64,000 bases of DNA from Fulvivirga maritima. Its GTDB lineage: Bacteria > Bacteroidota > Bacteroidia > Cytophagales > Cyclobacteriaceae. This document shows positions 15,471 through 24,079 of this stretch, piece by piece. The notes beneath the pieces are model-generated. The model was not told the origin of the DNA and made no database searches. It was given only the letters and a program-made list of their open reading frames with translations. Position numbers and translations under genes: made by a program. The first letter of the stretch is position 1; each line of letters opens with the position of its first letter. The stretch lies in NCBI RefSeq assembly GCF_021389955.1, contig NZ_CP089980.1, positions 5,451,001-5,515,000 on the forward strand, written 5' to 3'.

Positions 15471-16046
15471 TCACTTCACCAAATCAACTATCAAAGCTAT
15501 AGCAAAGAGCCAACCGGTGTATAATAAGGTATATCCCAAACTATTTAATACTGAGGCTGACAAGTCTCCTTTAGTAGCAACAGACTTTTTTACTGCCAAT
15601 TTAAGGGCTCGAATAAATATCCAGTATAGGGAAGCAAATATGAGAAATAGAGATATCCAAAATATGGCTTCAAAAACAATGAGAAGGACTACCATTACTA
15701 TAGACATAACAATCCAACTCAGGATGGAAAACAAGCATCCACCAATTCCTTCATCGATATCAATATCCCCTACTTCCGGAATATTTGAGTCGCTAAACCA
15801 CATGCCTGGTTGAAAATTCTTAAACTTTGGGTAATCATTAACGAGTTGGGTGCCTTTATACAGTGCTATACTCAGAAAGGTAAATATGACTGCGGAAATC
15901 ACACTCAGAGAAATATACAGATTAGCCGAAAGTGATCTATTATAGTTAATGCCAGAAGAATAAACCGTTAAAATGGTAAGCCCTATGATAACAAGGGTAG
16001 CTATAAAAACTGTTTTTCCTTTAAGCACTAACATGTCTTTATTCAT
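15471..16046 (-). CDS. Polytopic membrane protein, unknown function
   Basis: 191 residues with about five hydrophobic stretches (TVFIATLVIIGLTILTVYSS, LYISLSVISAVIFTFLSIAL, two in FSILSWIVMSIVMVVLLIVF ... FWISLFLIFASLYWIFI, and LGYTLLYTGWLFAIALIVDL). A central acidic insert (VGDIDIDEGIGGC) lies between TM2 and TM3. No family recognised. Its ATG overlaps the stop of the MepB-like gene by four bases (ATGA), so it belongs to that operon. Confidence 0.78.
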   Translation of the reverse strand: MNKDMLVLKGKTVFIATLVIIGLTILTVYSSGINYNRSLSANLYISLSVISAVIFTFLSIALYKGTQLVNDYPKFKNFQPGMWFSDSNIPEVGDIDIDEGIGGCLFSILSWIVMSIVMVVLLIVFEAIFWISLFLIFASLYWIFIRALKLAVKKSVATKGDLSASVLNSLGYTLLYTGWLFAIALIVDLVK

Positions 16047-16537
16047 TGATTTCCATATAAAAGCCGCACTTTTTCTAAGTCAGTGGACTCGGTGATCTCA
16101 TAAAAGTAATTCAGCTGCCATTTTTGACTGCGTTCTGCTTGTTTATTCAATACCGTATCCCACACCGGATACACCCGAAAAGCTCTCTTACCCTCCTTTG
16201 ACTCTGTAGAAATAATGCCTTTGTTCATTAACACTGAGCCAGGAAAAACGAACTGGCCCCGTTGTTTTCCATGAGTTACATTGACCACATAAAAGTCAAT
16301 ATCATCAGATTGGTTCAATGGCTCTATAATACCCTAACTATTTCGCTTCCAAAAAGTAACGAACTGTCCTGCCTTTTTGGGGGTAATTTTGGCCGCTCTA
16401 CAAACTATATTATGATCATTTAACTTAAAACGGCAGGCTTCATAATCTTTACTCTCTAATTCTTCATTATAGTGGCTAATCTTATAATCAAGTTCATCAT
16501 AAATTTCTGATTTAAAAAAAGAAATGGTCGGATACAT
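16043..16537 (-). pseudogene. MepB-like protein with an in-frame nonsense codon
   Basis: Two collinear fragments in the same frame. 16334-16537 ends QFVTFWKRNS-stop, and the frame continues GIIEPLNQSDDIDFYVVNVT with GQFVFPGSVLMNKGIISTES and KRAFRVYPVWDT to the stop at 16043. Together they form the usual MepB-family protein of about 165 residues (family named for the gene beside a staphylococcal multidrug pump; biochemical role unknown). The TAG at 16334-16336 is the only defect. The gene starts directly after the stop of the serine hydrolase and overlaps the next gene by 4 bp. Restart at the ATG at 16318 could keep downstream coupling. Confidence 0.85.
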
Positions 16538-17569
16538 CTAACGCTTACTAATAATTTTAACAATTCTATTGTACACTATCTCTGACAAATTCCAGGTGTA
16601 GCCATCAAAATTAGTAGTATTTACAAATTGAACCACCACCAAATCAAGGCCTTTATGATATTCTGCTATACTCTGATAGCCGGGTATCAAACCGGTGTGA
16701 TTATACTTATATAATGAAGAGTAAATCTCCTGCTCTCCGTCCTTAAATACAGTACCATCATTTAAAGCCCTTAAGAACGTTCCTACATCCTCAGCAGTGG
16801 CCAGCATAGATCCATAATCAGTAGCCTTAATATCTTCTTCCACCCCTACATAATATCCACTCATTACCTCTTCCAGCTCAACCTGATGTATAGATTCATA
16901 AGTATTTTTCAACCCCAGTGGAGTTAAAATGGATTTCTTTATATATTGAAATTTACTAAGCCCCGTCACTTTTTCAATGAGCATGGTGAGCAACAAATAG
17001 TTGGTGTTGCAATACTCGTAATCAGTATTGGGTTCAAAATTGGCAGGCAAATCGAGTATTCTAGCTAATGTTTCCTCTTTGCTTTTAGGTGGGTTAACCC
17101 AAAAATCAGGAGTATTAGTATAGTTAGGTATTCCACTTCGGTGCTGTACCAACATGCTCAAAGTGATTTTATCGGCATACTCAATTCTATCAGCCAGGTC
17201 AGGAAAGTAGTCAGCTACAGTTTTATCTAAATCCAGAAGATCCTCATGCACCAATTTGGTGATAGACACGGCATCATATAGTTTGCCTATACTGGCCATT
17301 TTAAATAAAGCATCCGGGCGAGCGAGAATTTTTTCGGCTCGGTTATGCCAACCTGCGGCATAAAATTCAGGCTCCTTTCCTGTCTGGTCTACATAAACTA
17401 TAATGCCGTCAAAACCATGATCAAGAGCCTCGTTTAATTGATCTGGAATAGTAGGAGGCAATGGTAATACCCATGCCCAAACCAGTGGCCAGGGTACAAA
17501 AAACAAAGAAATGACTGTTCCGACCGGTAAAATTATCCTTAGTAAGCGTTGTAACTGTTTTTTATTCAT
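16538..17569 (-). CDS. Serine hydrolase, beta-lactamase/penicillin-binding-protein-like (class C fold)
   Basis: 343 residues. An N-terminal hydrophobic anchor (IILPVGTVISLFFVPWPLVW) is followed by a beta-lactamase domain: SxxK is SIGK (S93-K96), the second motif is YCN (Y186-N188), and the third region is HTGLIPGYQ near residue 293 in place of KTG. This set is usual for esterase or D-aminopeptidase-like members rather than true resistance beta-lactamases. It acts in the periplasm. First gene of an operon with the MepB-like gene (zero spacing) and the polytopic protein. Substrate unknown. Confidence 0.9.
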   Translation of the reverse strand: MNKKQLQRLLRIILPVGTVISLFFVPWPLVWAWVLPLPPTIPDQLNEALDHGFDGIIVYVDQTGKEPEFYAAGWHNRAEKILARPDALFKMASIGKLYDAVSITKLVHEDLLDLDKTVADYFPDLADRIEYADKITLSMLVQHRSGIPNYTNTPDFWVNPPKSKEETLARILDLPANFEPNTDYEYCNTNYLLLTMLIEKVTGLSKFQYIKKSILTPLGLKNTYESIHQVELEEVMSGYYVGVEEDIKATDYGSMLATAEDVGTFLRALNDGTVFKDGEQEIYSSLYKYNHTGLIPGYQSIAEYHKGLDLVVVQFVNTTNFDGYTWNLSEIVYNRIVKIISKR

Positions 17570-17807
17570 TAGAATTTAGAGTAGCATCGTTTCCACCTTC
17601 TAAAATCTATATAAAAAACATATAATCAAATAATTAAAACATCACATTATAGTTTCCTGGATTAAAAGGCTCTCTCCTCAAAGCATACAGTTTTTTGGGA
17701 TATCTATATTAACTAATAAACAGATCCTTCCTTTCGTTCTATTGCCATTTCATTCTTATTTGTGCGATTGAAACATATTTTAGGTCTCACAATGAATACT
17801 TAGCTAA

Positions 17808-18806
17808 TCAGATGTAATAATCACCAGCCAAACTTTCTTTCCAATTCGGGCCTCGGAAATCTTCAGATACCAATTCGGCAAGTGGTGCCAATTCAGTTAG
17901 TGCTATCCTTTTATTCCCACCTAAAAACAGTAGCTTAAGATTTTTCAATTGCTGAAGGTTAGATACACTTTCAATATCATTATCAGCCAGTCCCAATTCT
18001 TCAAGTTTACTCAAATTTTCCATTCCTGCTACAGATCGAAGCCCTACGTGCCATAGATACAGTATTCGTAGTTCTTTTAATGGTGTTATATTATGAATCC
18101 CTTCAATAGGATTTTCTGAAACTACAAGCGTTTTCAAATGTGGAGCGTCCTTCAAAAAACCAAGTTCCTGAAGTTGATTTCCGGTTAAAACCAAAGAACT
18201 TAAGTGAGGAAGCACTTTGTCTATTTGTATTTCATTAATACCATTTTTAGCAAGATTTAAGCTTCTTAGATGGGGCATAAAACTAATTTGCACCTTGCCT
18301 GCTATCTCATTATCAGACGCATCTACATTGCGTAAGCGGCTATGATTTGTCAGCTTGTTAAGTTCAGCAATACTATTTCCGCTAACATTGAGGTCTGTAA
18401 GGTAATCACAAAGTGCTATTTCACTGACATCATCAAGAGTATTAGAAGAGAGATTTAACCAGGTAATTTTATGATGACTGGTGAAAACACCTTTTATGGA
18501 GGAAATTCGATTAAAACTAAGGTCTAACGCAGGCAATTGTTTCAACTGATTTATAGCAGCGGCATCTTTTATCTGATTCCTTTCCAAAAATAAGCCTGTC
18601 AGTTTCTTCAGGGCAGCTAAAGGTGTAATATCTTCGATTTTGTTCCTACCCAAATGAAGCTTTCTTAGATTAGATAACTGCTCTATTCCTTTTAGAGACT
18701 TGATATTATTGTTTCTGGCGTTCAATTCAATGATATCCTTCAGATCATTTTTCTGTGTTTTTTCAATAGCATTACGTAAGTTTTCATCTTCTATATTTTG
18801 CAGCAT
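17808..18806 (-). CDS. Leucine-rich repeat protein
   Basis: 332 residues with about eleven LRR units of roughly 22 residues, starting IKSLKGIEQLSNLRKLHLGR and continuing through LTGLFLERNQIKD, ITWLNLSSNTLDDV and LEELGLADNDIES. The repeats are of the internalin/SDS22-like bacterial type. There is no signal peptide or anchor, so a cytoplasmic protein-interaction role is likely. It stands alone, with 238 bp downstream and 295 bp upstream free of genes. The partner is unknown. Confidence 0.88.
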   Translation of the reverse strand: MLQNIEDENLRNAIEKTQKNDLKDIIELNARNNNIKSLKGIEQLSNLRKLHLGRNKIEDITPLAALKKLTGLFLERNQIKDAAAINQLKQLPALDLSFNRISSIKGVFTSHHKITWLNLSSNTLDDVSEIALCDYLTDLNVSGNSIAELNKLTNHSRLRNVDASDNEIAGKVQISFMPHLRSLNLAKNGINEIQIDKVLPHLSSLVLTGNQLQELGFLKDAPHLKTLVVSENPIEGIHNITPLKELRILYLWHVGLRSVAGMENLSKLEELGLADNDIESVSNLQQLKNLKLLFLGGNKRIALTELAPLAELVSEDFRGPNWKESLAGDYYI

Positions 18807-19023
18807 AAGTAATTTCTTGTTTTAATCTTATCTAAAGTCATACAAACCAGCCGTCCATTTGTTTTTATGCCGGTGCTCAAAGAATCAAAACTTAAGGCGC
18901 ACAAACAATCCGTTTCTTGCTCAGTTTGGCATAATACCTAAAACAGCATCATATATTTGCTCAATACAATCATTTCTCATATATTCAAACCATTAGAATC
19001 TCTCAATAAATATTGACTCCATA

Positions 19024-19075
19024 GCCAATCCTATATAGGTATTGGCCCTTTCAAAAAGACTCTTTATAAAGAGTC
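19024..19075. promoter_or_regulatory. Two palindromes upstream of the NAD(P)-binding protein gene
   Basis: 19058-19075 is a perfect 18-bp palindrome (GACTCTTTATAAAGAGTC). 19024-19046 is a near-perfect one (GCCAAT-CCTATATAGG-TATTGGC). Both lie within 90 bp of the start codon and look like operators for a dimeric regulator, for example HxlR, TetR or MarR type, though no regulator gene is adjacent. Confidence 0.55.
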
Positions 19076-19110
19076 CCTCCTAATTATATGTCAAATTTTA
19101 ATTGAGAATT

Positions 19111-19746
19111 ATGAACAATCATAAAATAGCCATCCTCGGCGGAACCGGTAAATCAGGGAAATATCTAGTCAAAAAGCTCATCAGCGAAAATTACCATGTC
19201 AAATTATTGGTAAGAGCACATCATGATCGGTCAGAACTACCTTCAACTGCAGAGATCGTTTATGGTGATGCCCGTAATTATGCCACAGTCTTATCATGGG
19301 TTGCCGATTGCTCGGTTGTAATAAGCACCTTAGGTCAACCCAAAGGAGAAAGTCCTATATTCAGTCAAGCTACCGAAAACATCATTAAAGCCATTCAAGC
19401 TAGTGGCATCTCCAGGTATATAGTTACCACCGGTTTAAATGTGAATACGCCATACGATGACAAAAGTCCGAAAGTGAAAGCGGCTACTGAATGGATGTAT
19501 GAGCATTATGGGGAAACCACCAGAGATAAGCAAAAGGAGTATGAACTATTGAGCTCCAGCAATATTGACTGGACTTTGGTGCGACTGCCTTTAATCATGC
19601 AGACTGACGAACGTTATACTACGGAAACCAGCCTAACCAATTGCGAAGGTGATAAAATAAGTGCTAATGATTTGGTTGAGTTTTTAATAACTCAAATAGA
19701 TGATTCAGCATTTATCAAAAAAAGCCCTTTTATATATAATATATAA
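19111..19746 (+). CDS. NAD(P)-binding protein, NmrA/atypical SDR type
   Basis: Starts at the ATG 19111 (MNNHKIAILGGTGKSGKYLV); the ATG 9 bp upstream is less likely. The Rossmann motif GGTGKSG lies at residues 8-14, then KLLVR (end of beta-2) and DARNYATVLSW, as in SDR_a5-like NAD(P)H-binding proteins. 212 residues is normal for this family, which includes flavin reductases, quinone reductases and redox sensors. The active-site Tyr-Lys pair is not clear, so substrate is open. It is one of the few plus-strand genes, with palindromic sites upstream and a hairpin terminator downstream. Confidence 0.85.
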   Translation: MNNHKIAILGGTGKSGKYLVKKLISENYHVKLLVRAHHDRSELPSTAEIVYGDARNYATVLSWVADCSVVISTLGQPKGESPIFSQATENIIKAIQASGISRYIVTTGLNVNTPYDDKSPKVKAATEWMYEHYGETTRDKQKEYELLSSSNIDWTLVRLPLIMQTDERYTTETSLTNCEGDKISANDLVEFLITQIDDSAFIKKSPFIYNI

Positions 19747-19752
19747 GCTGGC

Positions 19753-19822
19753 AGAGGCAGTCTCAAAAGTAACTTTTAAGTCTTACTGACCTATCAGTCC
19801 CCTACTTTTGAGATCGCCTCTT
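19753..19822. terminator. Bidirectional terminator hairpin
   Basis: Arms GAGGCAGTCTCAAAAGTA and TACTTTTGAGATCGCCTC are complementary over almost their full length, followed by TTTTAT on the plus strand. It sits between the convergent NAD(P)-binding gene and the DUF58 gene. Confidence 0.75.
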
Positions 19823-19847
19823 TTATACAAGAGCCTGATTTTTGAAA

Positions 19848-21176
19848 TTAAATCATTCCCCTACTCTTGAGCTCCAGGTATTTATTAATAGCATTGATAG
19901 ATAGGTTTTCTGGCCTGGTAAAGATGTGCTGAATACCGTAATGTCTCAGTTCACTCACTATCATTTCTCGCTCATTGGCTATTTTATGAGCTATGGTCTT
20001 ATAATATACATCTTTCAGGTTCTCCTTATCCTGCTGATAGTAGTCTCTCAGCTCTTTATTTTCAAAAACAATCACCACCAAAAGATGTGATTTATTGAGT
20101 TTTCTAAGCACCGGCAAAACACGCTGTAGAGAATGTAAACTCTCAAAATTGGTAAACAAAAAGATGAGACTTCTACCCCGGATAGTCTTTTTCACAGAGC
20201 TATAGAGGTACTCATAGTTAGAGTCTAGCCTGCTTTCCTTTTCTTTATAGAGGGTTTCTAAAATCAATTTAAGCTGATTTCGGCTTCGGTCTGCCCTGAT
20301 CACGCTCTCCACTTTATCAGAAAAAGTGATCAAGCCTGCCTTATCCTGCTTTTGTAAAGAGGTATTGGCAATAATAAGACTCGAATTAATAGAATAATCC
20401 AGCAAACTCAAGCCATTAAAAGGCATTTTCATATATCGGCCTTTATCAATCAGACAATACACTTGCTGTGACTTTTCATCAGTGTAATTATTGACCATAA
20501 GCTTATTACTTCTGGAAGTAGCCTTCCAGTTCATACTCTTATAATCATCACCAATGGTATATTCCTTTATTTGCTCAAACTCATAGCTATGACCTATCCG
20601 CCTGATCTTCTTAATGCCAAAGTTAATGGTTGTACTCATGGCTGATTTCAACTCATATTTCTTCATATCCATCACCGATGGATAAACGGCCACCTCTTCA
20701 TTTACAGGAAAGCTCACCTTTCTCTGCACCAAGCCTAATTTTGAAGTAACGAATAAATGAATGGCACCGAAATCATACTTTCCACGCACCAAAGGCCTGA
20801 CTTTATATACCAGCCTTTTCTTTTCCATTCCTTTTAAATGAAGGCTCTCACCAAAGTCTCTAATCTGCAACTGGTAAGGAAGTTCATCTATCAATAAAAT
20901 ATCAAAAGGTCTGGAAGACAGGTTGGCTACAGTGATTTTCACTTCATTTTCATTCCCTAAAGAAAGTAGCCGGGCGGTGCTTCTCACCACATTAAACCGT
21001 ATTCCCTTATTGAAAAGCTGAATAAGATCTAGTGTAACTAACACCAAAAAGGCTACAAGCACAGTCTGTGCCAGTGGAAAGAAAAAGTAGAACGGAAACC
21101 CAAGGATAAAAAGGACAAAAATAACCCCAAGGCCTCCGAAAAATCGGAAAGGTAGATATAAGTTTTTAATTTTCAA
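19848..21176 (-). CDS. DUF58 domain protein of the MoxR cluster
   Basis: 442 residues. Two N-terminal TM helices (VIFVLFILGFPFYFFFPLAQ, then TVLVAFLVLVTLDLIQLF) precede a beta-rich domain, the DUF58 core at GDDYKSMNWKATSRSNKLMV, and a vWA-like fold (YCLIDKGRYMK, GLITFSDKVES). DUF58 proteins partner MoxR AAA+ ATPases and are thought to act in assembly or metal insertion of vWA-bearing substrates at the membrane. It overlaps moxR by 4 bp and is the last gene of the five-gene operon 25885-19848. Confidence 0.92.
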   Translation of the reverse strand: MKIKNLYLPFRFFGGLGVIFVLFILGFPFYFFFPLAQTVLVAFLVLVTLDLIQLFNKGIRFNVVRSTARLLSLGNENEVKITVANLSSRPFDILLIDELPYQLQIRDFGESLHLKGMEKKRLVYKVRPLVRGKYDFGAIHLFVTSKLGLVQRKVSFPVNEEVAVYPSVMDMKKYELKSAMSTTINFGIKKIRRIGHSYEFEQIKEYTIGDDYKSMNWKATSRSNKLMVNNYTDEKSQQVYCLIDKGRYMKMPFNGLSLLDYSINSSLIIANTSLQKQDKAGLITFSDKVESVIRADRSRNQLKLILETLYKEKESRLDSNYEYLYSSVKKTIRGRSLIFLFTNFESLHSLQRVLPVLRKLNKSHLLVVIVFENKELRDYYQQDKENLKDVYYKTIAHKIANEREMIVSELRHYGIQHIFTRPENLSINAINKYLELKSRGMI

Positions 21177-22165
21177 CGAGGTACTTCTGTTTTCTTGATT
21201 ATTTCTTCTATCACGTCTTCAGGCTCCATTCCTTCCAGCTCTCTGTCAGGATTAAGTATAATTCTATGATTAAGCACTGGTTTAGCCACAAACTTCACAT
21301 CGTCAGGAATAACAAAGTCTCTTCCGTTGATTACTGCCACTGCCTTAGCGGCTCTCATAAGTGCCAAAGAAGCCCTTGGAGAAGCTCCTAAAAACAGGTC
21401 GCCATTGTTTCTGGTATCATAGATAATGTTAGCGATATAATCGAGAATCTCATCTTTGATATGCACCTTCTCTACATAATCAGCTCCATCTTTAATATCA
21501 CTGGCTGTGAGCACCGCATTTACCGTTTTCATCAGCTCTTGAGAAAAATCAGATCTGAATCTTCTCAAAATGATCTTTTCCTCTTCAAGGTTAGGGTAAT
21601 CCAGCTTTATTTTAAACAAGAATCTATCGAGCTGCGCCTCAGGAAGCTTATAGGTTCCCTCCTGCTCTATAGGGTTTTGAGTAGCGATGATCATAAACGG
21701 ATATTCCATAGGATAGGTTTTTCCATCTACTGTTACCTGCCTCTCTTCCATCACCTCAAATAAAGCGGCCTGTGTTTTTGCAGGAGCACGGTTAATCTCA
21801 TCTATGAGCACTATATTAGAAAACACCGGCCCTGAGCTAAACCTAAATTCTGATTCCTTCATGTTGAATACCGAAGTACCCACCACATCAGAAGGCATGA
21901 GGTCAGGAGTGAATTGTATACGGCTATAATTTACAGAAAGTGATTTAGCAAAGAGCTTTGCTCCCATGGTTTTGGCTAAACCGGGTACACCTTCAAGCAA
22001 TATATGTCCTTGAGTAAACAATGATACCATCATGAGGTCTATCAACTCATTTTGGCCTATCAACAGCTTTTTAATCTCCTGCCTAACAGCAGAAAGATTG
22101 TTTTTGAATTTCAATAAATTATCATCAGGCTGCTGGGGCTGATCCTGAAAAACGTTTTCTTCCAT
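21173..22165 (-). CDS. MoxR-family AAA+ ATPase
   Basis: 330 residues. Walker A GVPGLAKT (59-66), Walker B LIDEINRAPAKTQAALFEVM, sensor ATQNPIEQEGTYKLPEAQLD with the arginine DRFLFK, and a C-terminal AAA_lid_2. This is a full-length MoxR ATPase, a chaperone-like enzyme that works with DUF58 and vWA proteins. Start and stop codons overlap its neighbours by 1-4 bp, so expression is tightly coupled to the DUF4350 and DUF58 genes. Confidence 0.96.
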   Translation of the reverse strand: MEENVFQDQPQQPDDNLLKFKNNLSAVRQEIKKLLIGQNELIDLMMVSLFTQGHILLEGVPGLAKTMGAKLFAKSLSVNYSRIQFTPDLMPSDVVGTSVFNMKESEFRFSSGPVFSNIVLIDEINRAPAKTQAALFEVMEERQVTVDGKTYPMEYPFMIIATQNPIEQEGTYKLPEAQLDRFLFKIKLDYPNLEEEKIILRRFRSDFSQELMKTVNAVLTASDIKDGADYVEKVHIKDEILDYIANIIYDTRNNGDLFLGASPRASLALMRAAKAVAVINGRDFVIPDDVKFVAKPVLNHRIILNPDRELEGMEPEDVIEEIIKKTEVPR

Positions 22166-23361
22166 TATTTACTGTTTTTATAAAATAATTCTATCTGATT
22201 ATGAAATGCCATAAGATCTTCGGCACTAATCTCAACTTTAAAATCAAGCCGATCATAGTGTTTGGCTATAGCTTCTATCTCTTGCACTGAAACCTGAGAT
22301 TTAAGGCTTATTTTCTTTATGGTCTCTTCGTCTATTTTCTGTACTTGTATATAATACTTATTTCTGATGTAAGAAAGAAACAGCTGCCAGGCATGGTCTG
22401 CTATCCGCTTATGGTTTTGCTCTTCAAAATAAAGATAGCCCATGGTCTCAGCGAACTGTATAGTAGTGTTTTTATTCTCTTCCAGCACAGGTATAATCCT
22501 TTGCCTTCTCTTGGCATAGAATATAAAGTATATTATTACGGCTGCTAATAAAAGATACCAGGCCCACTGCAAAGGCGGCTGTGATAATATATATTTTAGC
22601 GGGCTTTCCTGATTATTATTTCTTCCGAAAGGAATTTTGCTATACTCATCCCAATATAAATACTTGCCCTCTGTATGCTCAAAAATCTCTTCTACATAAG
22701 TCAATAACTCTTCTCTTTTCAGATACAGGTTAGTAAACACTAGCGGCGAAGTATAGAAATATATCTTTCCTGAACCATGCTCTATCTCCAAAAAGTTAGG
22801 TTTATCTCCATTCAAATAGCCGAGAACTTTACCACCGGAACATTCTATGCTGTCCATGTACATCCAGTAATAATCAAAGAGCTCTTGATCCTGAATATAT
22901 TCATAAGCAAACTGGCTCTCATTATCAGTCAGGCTCATGTTTATTTTAGAATCAGTATAGTACCTTTTAGAGCCACAGTCTTCATCTATTAGCATGTTAG
23001 CCAAATCAAATGGGAATGAAGAAGTAGAAATAAAAACTTCATTTCCTGCATTTACAAAAGCCAATAAACTGTCAACATCCTCAGAGGTATAATATGAGCC
23101 CTGGCCAACAAGCATGTAAAGTGCATCCTTATTCTCAGAGGTTATACTATCTCTGAGAGGGTTATTTAGCACTCTAAAATTATTACCATAAGTTCGTTTT
23201 AGCAGCTCATGGTAAATGTAAGTACCATAGGGCTGCTGACTCTCCACCTTATAATTTTCTGACCAGTTAAAGTGCTTTTTACGGTCATTAGTAAAATAGA
23301 AAAAAACAAAAACAACTATCAGGACTGCACCTATAATAATCAGGAAACTGTTTCTATTCAT
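22165..23361 (-). CDS. DUF4350 domain membrane protein
   Basis: 398 residues. TM1 near the N-terminus (FLIIIGAVLIVVFVFFYFTN), a periplasmic GATase1-like DUF4350 domain (YGTYIYHELLKRTYGNNFRV, LYMLVGQGSYYTSEDVDSLL), a second TM (WAWYLLLAAVIIYFIFYAKR) and a cytoplasmic tail. In Bacteroidota this family sits between DUF4129 and MoxR genes, as here. It overlaps the DUF4129 gene by 8 bp. Role unknown beyond the cluster association. Confidence 0.88.
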   Translation of the reverse strand: MNRNSFLIIIGAVLIVVFVFFYFTNDRKKHFNWSENYKVESQQPYGTYIYHELLKRTYGNNFRVLNNPLRDSITSENKDALYMLVGQGSYYTSEDVDSLLAFVNAGNEVFISTSSFPFDLANMLIDEDCGSKRYYTDSKINMSLTDNESQFAYEYIQDQELFDYYWMYMDSIECSGGKVLGYLNGDKPNFLEIEHGSGKIYFYTSPLVFTNLYLKREELLTYVEEIFEHTEGKYLYWDEYSKIPFGRNNNQESPLKYILSQPPLQWAWYLLLAAVIIYFIFYAKRRQRIIPVLEENKNTTIQFAETMGYLYFEEQNHKRIADHAWQLFLSYIRNKYYIQVQKIDEETIKKISLKSQVSVQEIEAIAKHYDRLDFKVEISAEDLMAFHNQIELFYKNSK

Positions 23362-24076
23362 GTGCCTCCCCTTTGTTTAAATATTGAAAATAAGCTTTGA
23401 ACTTATGACTCATTTTTATCAAATACTCATCGCCCACGTGCTTATCTCCATACCATACTAATTGATAAATACCTGTTAATTCTTCGAACTGGCTATGCGT
23501 GCTATGGTCCCGCATTTCCATCAGGTATTCTAAATTGGTCTTTTCCTTTTTCCAGCTGATAAGGCCATTTTGAGAAAGCTCCTTTATAATCATGAGATAA
23601 TAGATACGAAGGGCGAGCTTATAATTCTTTTCACTTACCGCTTTTTTAAGCCATTTCATCAAGTCAGATTCCATTAGCTTCTCTTCCAAATCCTCGATAG
23701 TTACCGCCTCACCGTTACCCTTTTTATTTTTAGGATTGCTCAGGCCTAGCTGACTCCCCAACAGCTTGTATATGATAAAGGCTATTATAGCTACAAAGGC
23801 TATAATCATTATAAACTGAAATATTTGCCCTCCAAACGAGGGTAAACTCCAATTACTGGGAGCCGATTCTTGATATTCAGTGGCTCTTTCACGCTCCAAA
23901 CCTTCATTACCTCTGCCTTTCTTAGTGCGAGTATTCTCGCTATCAGCATCAGTATAATCTATATCCTTGGTAATATCAGCCCACGTTTCACGATCGAAAG
24001 TGGCTGACTCCTGTGCATAAGTGCGAGGAGCAAAAAATATTATCGCTAGAAAAATATATAAATATTTCAAATTCAT
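23354..24076 (-). CDS. DUF4129 domain membrane protein
   Basis: 240 residues. Signal-like N-terminus (MNLKYLYIFLAIIFFAPRTYAQ), a polar linker rich in Glu and Arg, one TM (IFQFIMIIAFVAIIAFIIYK) and a C-terminal DUF4129 helical domain (KNYKLALRIYYLMIIKELSQ, then GLISWKKEKTNLEYL). DUF4129 domains occur at the C-terminus of transglutaminase-like proteins and as separate genes in MoxR clusters. It starts 4 bp after the SpoIIM gene stop. Confidence 0.88.
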   Translation of the reverse strand: MNLKYLYIFLAIIFFAPRTYAQESATFDRETWADITKDIDYTDADSENTRTKKGRGNEGLERERATEYQESAPSNWSLPSFGGQIFQFIMIIAFVAIIAFIIYKLLGSQLGLSNPKNKKGNGEAVTIEDLEEKLMESDLMKWLKKAVSEKNYKLALRIYYLMIIKELSQNGLISWKKEKTNLEYLMEMRDHSTHSQFEELTGIYQLVWYGDKHVGDEYLIKMSHKFKAYFQYLNKGEAHE

Positions 24077-24079
24077 TAT

